Notes under the pieces: model-generated | What the model saw: the letters and a program-made list of their open reading frames with translations, nothing else | Database searches by the model: none | Told to the model about the DNA's origin: nothing | Part shown: positions 11,985-21,342 of the stretch, in pieces | Position numbering within the stretch: position 1 is the first letter of the stretch | Layout: the number at the start of each line of letters is the position of its first letter | Position numbers and translations under genes: made by a program | From: Axinella damicornis | Lineage: Eukaryota; Porifera; Demospongiae; Axinellida; Axinellidae | Reading direction: 5' to 3' | Length of the DNA stretch: 64,000 nucleotides | Assembly (NCBI GenBank): GCA_963931865.1 | Contig: OZ007507.1 | Coordinates: 17,165,681 to 17,229,680 of the forward strand

Positions 11985-14550
11985 AGAAAGTTTTGGAATT
12001 TTGAGCCTTAGCACTATGAGACAATTAACTTTGAGGTCATCTATAGTCATGATGGAAATGTCCAGTGTGTAATGTGACAGTCATAGGATCATTTTATACA
12101 GCCTTCACACTCAAGTGGACACTTTTCACAGTACAAAGTTCCTGACACAACATTTAACAAATTTTTAATTTTTGGGGGAAATAATGTTTTGGGGGAATCT
12201 CCCCCCCCCCCCCCCCCCTACTACAGGAACTACATTTCCTCAATCAATAAAACTGGTTGCAATGCAGAGTTCACTCCTATTAACACCAATGCACCTCAAT
12301 TGTGTACTATGTATAATACTGATGCTGATACCAGCACCAACACCAGCTATAATATAGCAGAACCTAGTACTCATAGACTATACTGTGAAAGTAAATGCAG
12401 CTTGAACCGATCCCATTGCTGAAATTGACCTCATTTGTGTTTGCATGGATTGTAATTCATCACGTTAATGAACATAACTCCCGGGATTCCGCTTTTTCTA
12501 ACACAATATCGTACTGTACTCTATGAACTAGCCTCGTTCCCAGGCCTTCCACACCTCCAGCTTTTGATCGCTTCCAGTTTTTGCATACTGCAAGCGATCA
12601 AAAACTGGAGGTGCGGAAGGCCTGGGAACGAGGCTACTATGAACAGCATTCACATCTCTTTTCAGCAGTATACAGTGATTAAATCTTGCTCAGAATATTG
12701 ATTATGTTTTTCTAAATCCTTTTGTGTATAGGCCTACTTGCTGCTCCAGGTGGACTGATGGTGACTAAATTTGGCAACACCCTAAATGTTTCTTGGGATC
12801 CTCCATTCAGTTTGAAAGATATCAATTTCTACACGGTCCTTGTTAGGGGAATCCAACCTCAGAAAGAGTATAATGTCTCAGAAACACACTTCATTCTGAC
12901 TGAAAGGGACCTCATGATCATGGGAAGCCATAAATATATATTTCAAGTTAGTGCACACAATATGGTTGGTGAAGGAAACATGAGTGACCCTGTGGAATAC
13001 GATGGTTAGTTACAATGCTCTCGACTGCTTAGCTACATGATATGTGTTACATTTGAGTGAATGCAAGTCTCCTATCCATGCAGGTGAACATATTTTCCCC
13101 ACTGTCATTGGTACCACGCAACTTACCATTGACCAATGCAGCAGCAGGGGAGCATGCGTGACATCACATTCACCCTTACTTACAGGTTACTATACAGCCA
13201 TTTTCAGCTAGCTAGCAGCACTTAAACCTCATGCTTTTGTTGAGAATTAGCCATTATATATCAGTGGTCCAGGAGCTAGCTCGTTATTAAAACATTGATG
13301 CACCAGATATTCAACATTTGCAATTCCTTGTGGATATACATATAATAACATTGTGCACGGATGCACGCATGGACATACACATGCACAACATGTACATCCA
13401 CACATCATACAACATGCACATGCACATACACACATACACATACAAATGTACGTAAACCTCTTTCAGTCATAAATACTCCTGCTCCCACTGATGAGTCCAC
13501 ACCTGATTCAAGTAAGCTTAACAATCACACACCAGGAGTATATGTTTGTTTTGTGTGTATGTACACTTTGTGTGTGATCAGTCTGTTTCTGTGGGTCTGT
13601 GTAAATGTGCGTGCTCTGGTAGCTGCCAAATTCTGGCTACACCACTACATGTATGTGTATGTCTGTGTAGCCTGGATATGTAATGTTGGAATTGAGAATG
13701 ACAAACTTATAAGCACAATGACTTTTTGTAAACAAGGTTTCTGAATTTGTTTCTGTCTACATGTGTGCCAGTGTACAGCCTTGTTCTCAGGATCCTCCCG
13801 CATACACTGCGGCTTTTAACTTATTGCTTCAAGTTCTGAAATGGTATACATGTAGCAGCTACACACAAGAAACCAATTCACACATCATTACATTAAATTA
13901 TTTTGGTGATCCATATTGTGGATTACGATGCTGTGTGGTACACATTATTATGCAAGTATTACATACAGTTGATTAATCTGCATTCAATGACATGTTGTTA
14001 AGAACAATTAAATAGTTAATTTTGTAGGTAATAACTCTGTCACATGAGTAATGTGTTCTCCCTTCTAGACAATATACTGAAAATTGTTCTTCCACTACTG
14101 GCAGTTGTAGTACTAGTTGTAGTGCTGCTTGTCTGCCTCTGGGTGTGCAGGAAGATATGCAGGAAGAAGAGTACAGACCCTACAGCTGTTCACACTCAGA
14201 AGGTAACAGCTGATTTTCACTAGATATCTATCATCTCAAAATCTGACTGGTGAATTGTTTTTATTTGCAAACATACCAGCATAAGTGCACTGCGCAAATT
14301 ATGTCACATGTTGCTGTTAGTTGGGATTTGAAATCAAGGCATGCGCAGTGTAGCAATAAGCCCCATGGCGGTGGTGATTTCAAGTACTGTACATGTGCCA
14401 GCTCAGAAATAAATTGTACCACCACTTATTAATATGCACTGTCATAATGTTGACTTCTGATGATCAGCCAAAAAGTAAGCATTTGTTGTTATAGTCCTCA
14501 TTCTGTTTACTTTCCTTCATATGCAGGATGAAAATTATGACCTACAATGA
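10525..14550 (+). CDS. Receptor R2: Ig-FN3 single-pass membrane protein, complete
   Basis: Six plus-strand exons join into one frame of 285 codons: 10525-10609 signal peptide (VYLCGSVLITLCCIYSSDS); 11026-11322 divergent Ig-like domain with several Cys and N-glycosylation sites (NNTS); 12732-13004 FN3 (VSWDPPFS, YIFQVSAHNMVGEG); 13467-13511 Pro/Thr/Ser stalk; 14069-14202 membrane span (IVLPLLAVVVLVVVLLVCLW) followed by a basic CRKICRKK stop-transfer; 14527-14550 last exon DENYDLQ then TGA. Introns 1-4 are phase 1 and the last is phase 0; all use GT-AG. The Ig-like exon lacks an obvious core Trp after its first Cys, so it may be a derived Ig fold. The tail ends in a Tyr motif (NYDL) that could be a phosphorylation or sorting site. 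Domain order is the same as R1, which diverges from it. Function is inferred only as cell-surface recognition or adhesion. Confidence 0.75.
11591..11737. repeat. Inverted repeat (MITE-like) in an intron of R2
   Basis: The arms beginning ATTAGTTATAGCATGGCAAC and ending with its complement pair across a short centre with a second nested palindrome (AAGCCCTCGGGC...GCCCTCGGGCTT). Part of the arm (GCCAATATCTGGCATA) also occurs once more at about 11504-11521. Confidence 0.7.
11930..12225. repeat. Dispersed repeat with two poly-C tracts
   Basis: A piece beginning GGGTCTGGGGGCATACCCCC resembles repeats at about 27670-27720 and 39600-39660. Poly-C runs lie at 11951-11984 and 12201-12218. Pro- or Gly-rich frames here are products of the homopolymers, not genes. 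Confidence 0.6.
12529..12636. mobile_element. hAT-type MITE, palindromic, 8-bp target duplication
   Basis: A 108-bp near-palindrome starting TAGCCTCGTTCCCAGGCC and ending with its complement. It is flanked on both sides by CTATGAAC, an 8-bp target duplication typical of hAT transposons. Related copies lie at 19839-19934, 24296-24383 and 41667-41754, and a fragment near 31417-31440. Confidence 0.9.
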
Positions 14551-14995
14551 TTCAACAGATCCACTGAAATTGCACAGTGCTTTTGTTTACTCACATAACA
14601 AATGTTCTGTACACTTGAACTAATCCACCACTGGTAGGTAATGGGGGTTAGCAATGAAACTTGGTAACTGGCTGCTGTCTTCTCAATATATATAGGCAAC
14701 TTTTGATCATTGGATAAATTTCTCTAGCCATATTTTATTATTGAAAATTCTTTCTGCTGTATAAATCTCTGGCCATCTATTCTATCATTGCAAATTCCAT
14801 AACAGATTTACTCATCCTTCGGCTAATTTGTCTAAGATTAGAGAAACATGTAGGATGGTGGGGTTGGTTGGTAGCTGGTGGAGTTATGGACTTCACCACT
14901 ACACTTTAATTTACTAGTACTCATGCATTTCAAGTCACCTCACTCGGATAGAAGTTAGCATGTGATAGTAGTTATCCTCGGTATACATGTTTGGA

Positions 14996-15218
14996 TTATT
15001 GGTCACCCATGACACTTTCTTTACCTTGGCCTTCATTGGTGAGGCTATGAGATAGGTAGGGTTCTTGGGACTTGGTTTGAGAGCCTTGCGTTGTGTATAT
15101 ATTCCCTTGGAACTTGCTGAGAGAGTTGTAGTAGGGTGAAGGGGGGTTGTCAGATGGTTCCTGTATGTAGTAATTGTTGTTGGACACTGTTGGTTTTCCA
15201 GGAGGTGGGCTCTGAAGC
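14996..15218 (-). pseudogene. Copy of a receptor cytoplasmic-tail exon (R3, first piece)
   Basis: After a CCTGCAG acceptor (exon start 15218, phase 2) the frame reads LQSPPPGKPT, NNNYYIQEPSDNPPSPYY and NSLSKF, closely matching the tail exon of R7 (54742-54435), then diverges after an internal deletion to a TAA. It is Tyr- and Pro-rich. No membrane exon in the right phase was found upstream, so it is probably a detached duplicate exon. It could still be used as a 3' exon, including of a read-through transcript. Confidence 0.55.
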
Positions 15219-15592
15219 CTGCAGGATGTGAGAGGGGTATATCTGTCCGTTATCTGATGAAATATGGCGAGAGGAATACAGATCAGTAACATAATGGATA
15301 GCACCACCACAGTAAAATCTACATATCATACCGTATTTATGCTAATAAAACGGTACATCTAATCTAGCGGTAGAAATTCAATTCCTACTAATCCAATTAA
15401 GCGGTAGCTTAGGACACTAATTATTTCCTGTGATTCCAATGTACCGGTACCTATGAGCCTGAAAGGCTGCTTCTGTAATTTAGTACAGCTACCGGTACTT
15501 CTAATCACTGAACTAGGAAGAAGTCAATTGGCTTGAACATAGGTATTCTGTCATGTAGAATTATAGTCTACCCTGAACGCAGTAGTAAGTTG

Positions 15593-16308
15593 TCAAATTC
15601 GGTTAATACTCACCACTGGTGTGCTCTTTGACAAGGGAGCCCTTAATGAGGACACATGTATTGGTGAAGGAGGAAAGTGTTTATCGGACACCACTGAGTC
15701 CGGGTAATGCTTGTTGCCACCATGGCCATTTCCTGTATGGGACCAGAGCATGATAGTATGACACATTGTTACAGTATGCACATCATTTTAACTGCATACA
15801 ATGCATGTAGTCTATTATACCAGCTTGTTTACGTCCTTTACCGCAGTGGAGAAACTGACATCAAGATAGTGGTGGATTGGTTTCTATTATCTCACAGCAC
15901 TGAAAGTGTAGCTTGATACTTACAACGATCGAGTCACTACCACTCAGATGGGAGTCAGTAGATGTTATTATGATAGTAGCTATCCTCGGTACACATAGTG
16001 GTCACCCTTGGCATTCTCTTCACCTTGGCCTTCATTGGTGAGGCTGCGAGGTAGGGAGGCTTGGTGGGGGCTTTTGGGACTTGGCTGGCCCAGTTTGCTG
16101 GGGGTGTGGTCATTATATGTTGGGTTGGCAACAGGCCGGGGGTTGTACTTGAAATACTGGGTACCATTACCAGGGATGTCAATTCCCTCCCATCATTCTG
16201 GACTCGCTGAGAGAGTTGTAGTAGGGTGAAGGGGGATTGTCAGATGGTTCCTGTATGTGGTAATTGTTGTTGGTCACTGTTGATTTTCCAGGAGGAGGGC
16301 TCTGAAGC
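15593..16308 (-). pseudogene. R3: duplicated, frame-broken tail exons of an R7-like receptor
   Basis: Two pieces correspond to the last two exons of R7 in the same order and strand. The upstream piece starts at 16308 after CCTGCAG and carries the SPPPGK, NPPSPYYNSL and YFKYNP tail motifs, but relative to R7 it has a 1-nt and a 22-nt deletion around 16195-16215, giving a frameshift and stop. The second piece (about 15740-15593) encodes NGHGGNKHYPDS and HFPPSPIHVSSLRA, ending PVVSINRI and stop. The FN3 and membrane exons expected upstream are replaced by an LTR-element fragment at 16500-16790. Hence a pseudogene formed by segmental duplication. Confidence 0.7.
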
Positions 16309-16499
16309 CTGCAGGATGTGATAGATATATGGATGATCACGTGCAGTTAATTTGTCATTCACACACATAGGACCCCTATCTGTATAGGTCATCAGTAGAT
16401 TATAGAGAAAGCAGTCGGACATGCAATCGGGACAGTGGTGATGCCCACCAGTCACTAAACTTGCACATGTTATTGCTATTTCAATGTTACGTGATCTAT

Positions 16500-16790
16500 G
16501 TCAAGGTATTTATTATTACATCATTCCCTACTATTTATATCATCGTCATGTGACACTCCTCGTGGTGGTGTTCCAGCTGATTGAGTGTTGCCTGGTTCTG
16601 GAGTTCTGTGAACTGTCTACTGCGTATACACTAACAGTATCGTTACATGGTGGCAGCGGTGGGATCGGCCTAGCTAGGGACCACAAGATACCGTGCTAGC
16701 GAAAGCGCTATCAGCTAGTTAGTGACTATGGCTACAGGAAACTACGTTCTACCACCACCACAACTGCATGGCAATTTAACGAAAGTATCG
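16500..16790 (+). mobile_element. 5' fragment of a Ty3/gypsy-like LTR retrotransposon
   Basis: A TTACA-ending sequence is followed at about 16647 by TGGTGGCAGCGGTGGGAT, which resembles the tRNA primer-binding region placed just after the 5' LTR in many Ty3/gypsy elements. Some 60 bases later an ATG (about 16726) opens a frame starting MATGNYVLPPPQLHGNL, like a gag start. Homology to the R7 copy stops at about 16500 and resumes at about 16800, so the fragment sits exactly where receptor exons were lost. No pol is present. Confidence 0.5.
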
Positions 16791-17755
16791 ATGGTCCTTT
16801 TATCTGGTGAAGCTCGAGGTCCAGTCTTCATAGCACCCTGTGTTTTTGCACTATGGACACTTTGGAATCTGACCATCTTGAGCTGTTTACAGTATTCTCA
16901 CGCAAAGACATGCACAGGAGCATTGTCTTGATACTAGTCTACTGAGCTATACACCTTTCGGGTAACGCGATAGAGGGTCTAAGCAGATGTCATTATACTG
17001 ATAACATCTGCTAGCCCTAAAGTTCACATGAGCAAGAGAAATATTATTGGTCTAGCCTGCATGATAGACCATCTTGACATTAGTCTATCGAGAGTGTGGA
17101 CTCTCACTAACTGAAATACACGTATCTGGAAGGATAGGTCGTTCGCATGACCACATCTTGGAGAAGACAGTTCCAAAAAATTTGCTCCTTGATAAAACCG
17201 CCTGCATGCTGTACACTTACAAGGAACTTGATTCATAACAGAAGAAGTAACGGACGAATACGAAACTTACACTCCCTCTTCGGGTAGTGGAAGTTCTCCT
17301 CATTCCCAGGCTCTCCAAAGTATTTTGGCTACACCATTCCATAATAGTGACCTCTACTGTTGAACTTATACTTTAAGCATCCATTAACTTTAACAGCATG
17401 TGTATGACAGTGGGGTGTGGCTATGGACAACCTATAGTCAAAAGGTACAAGGACACAGAGATCACCCTGGCTCCCATTCTGATTCTGGATCATCCCCCGG
17501 TTCTGGTTCTTGACTATTCCCATTCAGGTTCTGAATATTCCCATTCTGGTACCGGTTGTGGGCAGACAACTGTATCCTGATCCCCAGGTACATAATTAAT
17601 AATCCTCTTAGAGCACCGTTGTTACAAGAGCCTATACTAGAGAACAATGGAGTTGGCAACTGGTACTCACGATCTTCATTGACCACACAAGTTTGTTGTT
17701 CCAAGAGCATACACACCATGTACCAGTGGAGGTTACGTTTGCCCTGATCCCCAAT

Positions 17756-18235
17756 TAGGCTTGCGGAAATTATGCCCGGAATAATAAAAGAATAATAGGT
17801 AGCTCAAAGAATGAAGAATATTTCCGGAATAATCGGTGAGTTTACCGAGGGAAAACGGATTACCACGCGGCGGAAATGGCTGCTAGCGACTATTCGTCCG
17901 AAAAAGGAGAGTGTAGCCAATCTACCAGCTCTCTACTAGATAGGCTCAAGTGCCCAGAGCCCTCCGAGTTAGCTAGGAAGCGTGAAGTGAAAGCTAACCC
18001 TCCGGTTCGAGTGAAGAGAAGCCAGCGACGGTCTTTACTAAGTCGCACTCTATCTCGCCGACGCAACGTGTGAAGGAGTTCCCTGACGAAGGTCTCACGG
18101 TTTGGTTTTTCATTGAGAATAATAGGTGGCTGTCTTGGGAATAATTTTTTTTCAAGGAAGAATAATAGGTAAATTTATTAGGAATAAAAGAATAGAATAA
18201 TGGGCAAAATTTGGGGAATAATTTCCGCAAGCCTA
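17756..18235. mobile_element. Non-autonomous hAT-type element with 8-bp target duplication
   Basis: Inverted ends TAGGCTTGCGGAAATTAT and its complement bound a 480-bp element flanked by TCCCCAAT on both sides. The duplicated locus near 58273-58290 reads straight through (TGATCCCAAATGCCCTC), giving the empty site. The interior contains the start of a transposase-like frame. The ends resemble those of the element at 24868-25396. Confidence 0.92.
17876..18073 (+). pseudogene. N-terminal relic of a transposon-encoded protein
   Basis: A 65-codon frame begins at ATG 17876 and contains LLDRLKCPEPSELARKR and ANPPVRVKR. From memory this resembles the N-terminus of animal hAT-like transposase proteins (a conserved Leu-Ser/Pro region before LARKRKV..NPP), where a BED zinc finger normally follows. 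After the stop a second frame reads RVKEFPDEG, which could be the next conserved block after a frameshift. The catalytic domain is absent, so this is probably an internally deleted derivative of an autonomous element. Confidence 0.5.
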
Positions 18236-18622
18236 TCCCCAATGCCCTCTAATTACTAATATTCACAATGTGTTACTAGAGCACTGTTGCTACAACTGTT
18301 CCCCATGATCGATCCCTACCTGTGATTCTTGTTGGCATGCACGCTGCATGTCCCTTAAGCTTTGGTACACATAATTATGTTAATTTACAAGAGCTCTTGT
18401 AACAACAGGCAGGATCCCTTTTTCACCCCATTGTTCTTGTAGCAACACATGAATATGTGTACCAAGAGTGCTTTTGTATCCATGGTCACAAGGACCAGGA
18501 TCTCTCCATGGATCTTCGGGCCTCTTGTCCACCCCATCACTCTTGTAGTAACACATGAATATTTGTATAAAGAGGATCAATTAAGATCCAGTTGCCAACC
18601 ATTGGTACAAGGGGTGTACATA

Positions 18623-18626
<4 letters not shown>

Positions 18627-18675
<49 letters not shown>
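18627..18675 (+). repeat. (GT)n microsatellite at a duplication end
   Basis: About 24 GT units. Copy B of the segmental duplication also ends in a GT tract (58899-58941), so the duplicated homology stops at this simple repeat. Confidence 0.9.
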
Positions 18676-18676
<1 letters not shown>

Positions 18677-18689
18677 TGAAGACTGTCCA

Positions 18690-19838
18690 CGTAGCTACGT
18701 GGTTGTAATCCGTCGACGATGAAAAGAAGGAAGCTATAACAGCCCTTCACATCGATACTTACTGGTTACTTAGTCAATCTTCTTTGCGTCTGGGAACGTG
18801 TCCAGAATGCGCAGAGATGCTACGAGAGCGCTTCCTGATCGCTAAAAAGAACACGTAAAATAAATTTTCCGTGCTTTGCACGGACTGATCGCCACTTCGC
18901 GGCTCTGCACACCGCCTTCGTGCGCTGTGTATGTGCCAACCAACCTCCTCAACTGCCCTTTCTAAATTTCTAGATCCGCCACTGATCTTCGATGATTTGA
19001 ACTGCTCGGGATTAACAAACTGTGCATGTCATCATCTTGCATGCGGCAGTAACAGAAACCTGGAAGCTTAACCCAAACCCCTAACTAAAACTCATGAATA
19101 TTCCAGCTTACTAGCCTTCACTTGAACCCAAGCCACACTACATGGGCACATCCCTAATGATATTCATGAGAGTCAACACAAGCCAAACTTCCCTCCAAAC
19201 AGCAAGCTACAGGCAATCTTGCACGGCACACCAAGGTTAGTGAGATCACCCTAACCCAGATCAGGGTTAATGATATTCATAGGGCTAGGATCTACAGAGT
19301 TAGGCCAAACTCCAGTGTTAGGATTTGTCATTGCACTAGCCTAATTAAAGCCTTGAGATGGCCCCTAAGGTAGGAAACATGGGTAGAGCGATCTCCGAAA
19401 TCAAGTTGATGGATAAATGGGCAGCATCAAACCGTACACAAGTTTCAGCAATACATTGCATCAAACTGCTCCCTCTGCTTGAAAACGCCCTAAAACTCAA
19501 TTTTAAGGCCCTCTACTAAACTGAAAATTTGAACCCTCTCCAAGGCCCCACCCACACTCTGACCCCATCATCAATACACACACAAAACAGCAGACCTGCC
19601 AACTCTCACGGTTTGCCCGTGAGACCCCCGGTTTGGCGCACATTCCCCCGGTCCCCCGGTTTTGCTTCGAATTCTCACGGCTAGCGGCTTACCTGCGGAT
19701 AAAAATTTGGAAGTAAGAAGCAACCGGCAATTCAGCACGTCTCGACTAGACTCGGACCTAGCTAGCAGCCTAGCTAGCTCAGGCATCATGCAACGTACGC
19801 GTACGTGCGTACGTACGTACGTACGTACAAGTAGCGTA
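18690..19838. other. Gene-poor spacer with short repeats
   Basis: Contains a CpG-rich patch near 18780-18950, AT-rich text with repeated CATGAATATT/GATATTCAT motifs at about 19090-19290, and a self-complementary (GTAC)n tract at about 19793-19829. No exon recognised. Confidence 0.4.
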
Positions 19839-19934
19839 TAGCCTCGTTCCCAGGCCCCGCCCAGCTTTTCGTCGCTTGCAGTACGGAAAAGCGGGTTTTT
19901 TTCGTGCAACCGAAATGGCGCGCGGGCCTGGCTA
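19839..19934. mobile_element. Damaged copy of the TAGCCTCGTTCCCAGGCC MITE
   Basis: The left end matches the copy at 12529, but the right end lacks the GGAACGAG part and no target duplication is visible. Confidence 0.7.
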
Positions 19935-20550
19935 CATACAAGTACACGTAGCCTAGTCTCATCCCCAGATTGACTTTGCTCAAGTTGGTCTGGGGACGAA
20001 AGTCTCGTGCCCAGATTGATGGGAGGTGGAGTCCAGATTCAACTGCTTATACAGGCAACAACAATGTACAATAGGGAACATAGCTAAGACCTAACATAGT
20101 CGCATTTTGAGTCTCTGTAATGGATGTTGCAAATGCACAATACAATTATGTTGTTCTGTTAACATAATGAGAAGGTCCCTGCGATACGGTACGTTCACCT
20201 ACTATGGTTGGACGCGATCTCCAGGTTTTGGACACCAATCTCCAGGTTTTTGCTACTGGTAATTTTAAATTCCCCAGATTTTTACCTGACCAAGGTTGAC
20301 AGGTCTGAAACAGGCCAAAAAAACAACGGATGGATTTACCACCTGCTCTCCTCAGTTGCAGGCTACAGCCCAAAACTCACTGCCGCCCTCGGTTTGGCTG
20401 CTCTAGGCTTTCAAACAAAATTCCACACACACCAACTAAAACAGACCAAAGCCAAGGCCAGTTTCCAAAAGGTCAACCTACCCCCTGCAAAACTAGGGAT
20501 GCTTTTCCACGTTCACCTCTCGGTTACAGAGTTTTGGCCACACATCTACT

Positions 20551-20596
20551 TAGTCTCGGAACCAGACCCTTCACGAAGGGTCTGGTTCCGAGACTA
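20551..20596. mobile_element. Tiny perfect palindrome with target duplication
   Basis: A 46-bp palindrome (TAGTCTCGGAACCAGACCC and complement around a 4-base centre) is flanked on both sides by ACATCTACT. Repeat ends plus duplication mark it as a minimal MITE. Related TCTCGGAACC/GTCTCGAGAC text appears near 30515-30545. Confidence 0.75.
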
Positions 20597-21342
20597 ACAT
20601 CTACTCCCTCTCACCAGCCCAGTCCAGCTACCAAACCAGCCAAATTCGCCCTAACACGAAAATGGGCGGGGCCTGTAATGCCGAAAGGTCAACTCTCTAG
20701 AGTACCTTGGCCAGGGAGCTGTCGGAGGCTGTTCACTTTCCAGGCTGTTCTTCGGCCACTTCAGCAGACCCACAAACATTCCTGCTCACTCCACCTAGCT
20801 ATTCACACTCAGATAGCCCATCGCCACATTCAATCAGCTAGAATAGCTTCTTACTTAAAAAAAAAAGTGTTGTAACAAATCTTCAAAGTACCGCACGGCC
20901 ACATCCGAGTACCGATTTGAAACTTGAAAGGGCCGCTAGCCGCATCAAAGAGAGAAGCCCCCCTTGGTTGCCGCCATGGGAAAACGTAAACAGATGAATA
21001 ACTCTATATAACCGTATGCGAGTGACGTCATCTCATTAATTATTCATGAGCAAAATTGCGCGATTTCGCCGATGTCATGCTTCTTACCTTAATTGTCTGA
21101 GTAATGTCAATAAGGTTGGCAGGAAGTTATCATGGTGGAATGGTGTGGCTCAAACTTGTATGAACACAGGATGCAACCACATCCCATTTATGCAAAGTGT
21201 TCAACTACTGAAAATTTTCTGCAATACAAGCATGCACACGTATAAACAAATAATACATCCATGGTGTGCAATGTAGAGTCAGTCTATTCTATCACTCAAC
21301 TATACTGCTACAACTATATTCTAAAGTGGGTGCATGCTACTA

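Larger units (their letters stand above)
15580..18690 (+). repeat. Segmental duplication, copy A
   Basis: Long stretches match 53960-54920 and 57740-58945 in the same orientation. Examples: 15600-15750 with 53980-54130; 15960-16500 with 54410-54920; 16815-16990 with 57785-57975; 17395-17755 with 58000-58275; and 18236-18680 with 58280-58940, ending in a (GT)n tract in both copies. Copy A has lost about 2.8 kb of receptor exons and gained the LTR fragment, about 380 bp near 17012-17395, and the MITE at 17756-18235. Confidence 0.85.

Noticed and set aside
11835..12422. Poly-Gly and poly-Pro frames near the C tracts
   Set aside because: They are translations of homopolymer runs without splice or family support.
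13361..13744. 127-residue plus-strand frame with Cys/Thr/His-rich start
   Set aside because: It is a CA/TG-rich simple-sequence translation; only the 13467-13511 part, in the receptor phase, is accepted as a stalk exon.
16640..16670. TGGTGGCAGCGGTGGGAT as part of a tRNA gene
   Set aside because: No cloverleaf can be formed around it; position after an LTR-like end fits a primer-binding region better.
20146..20875. Overlapping plus and minus frames of 75-181 residues
   Set aside because: Low-complexity, repeat-like sequence containing a palindromic MITE; no domain motif in any frame.
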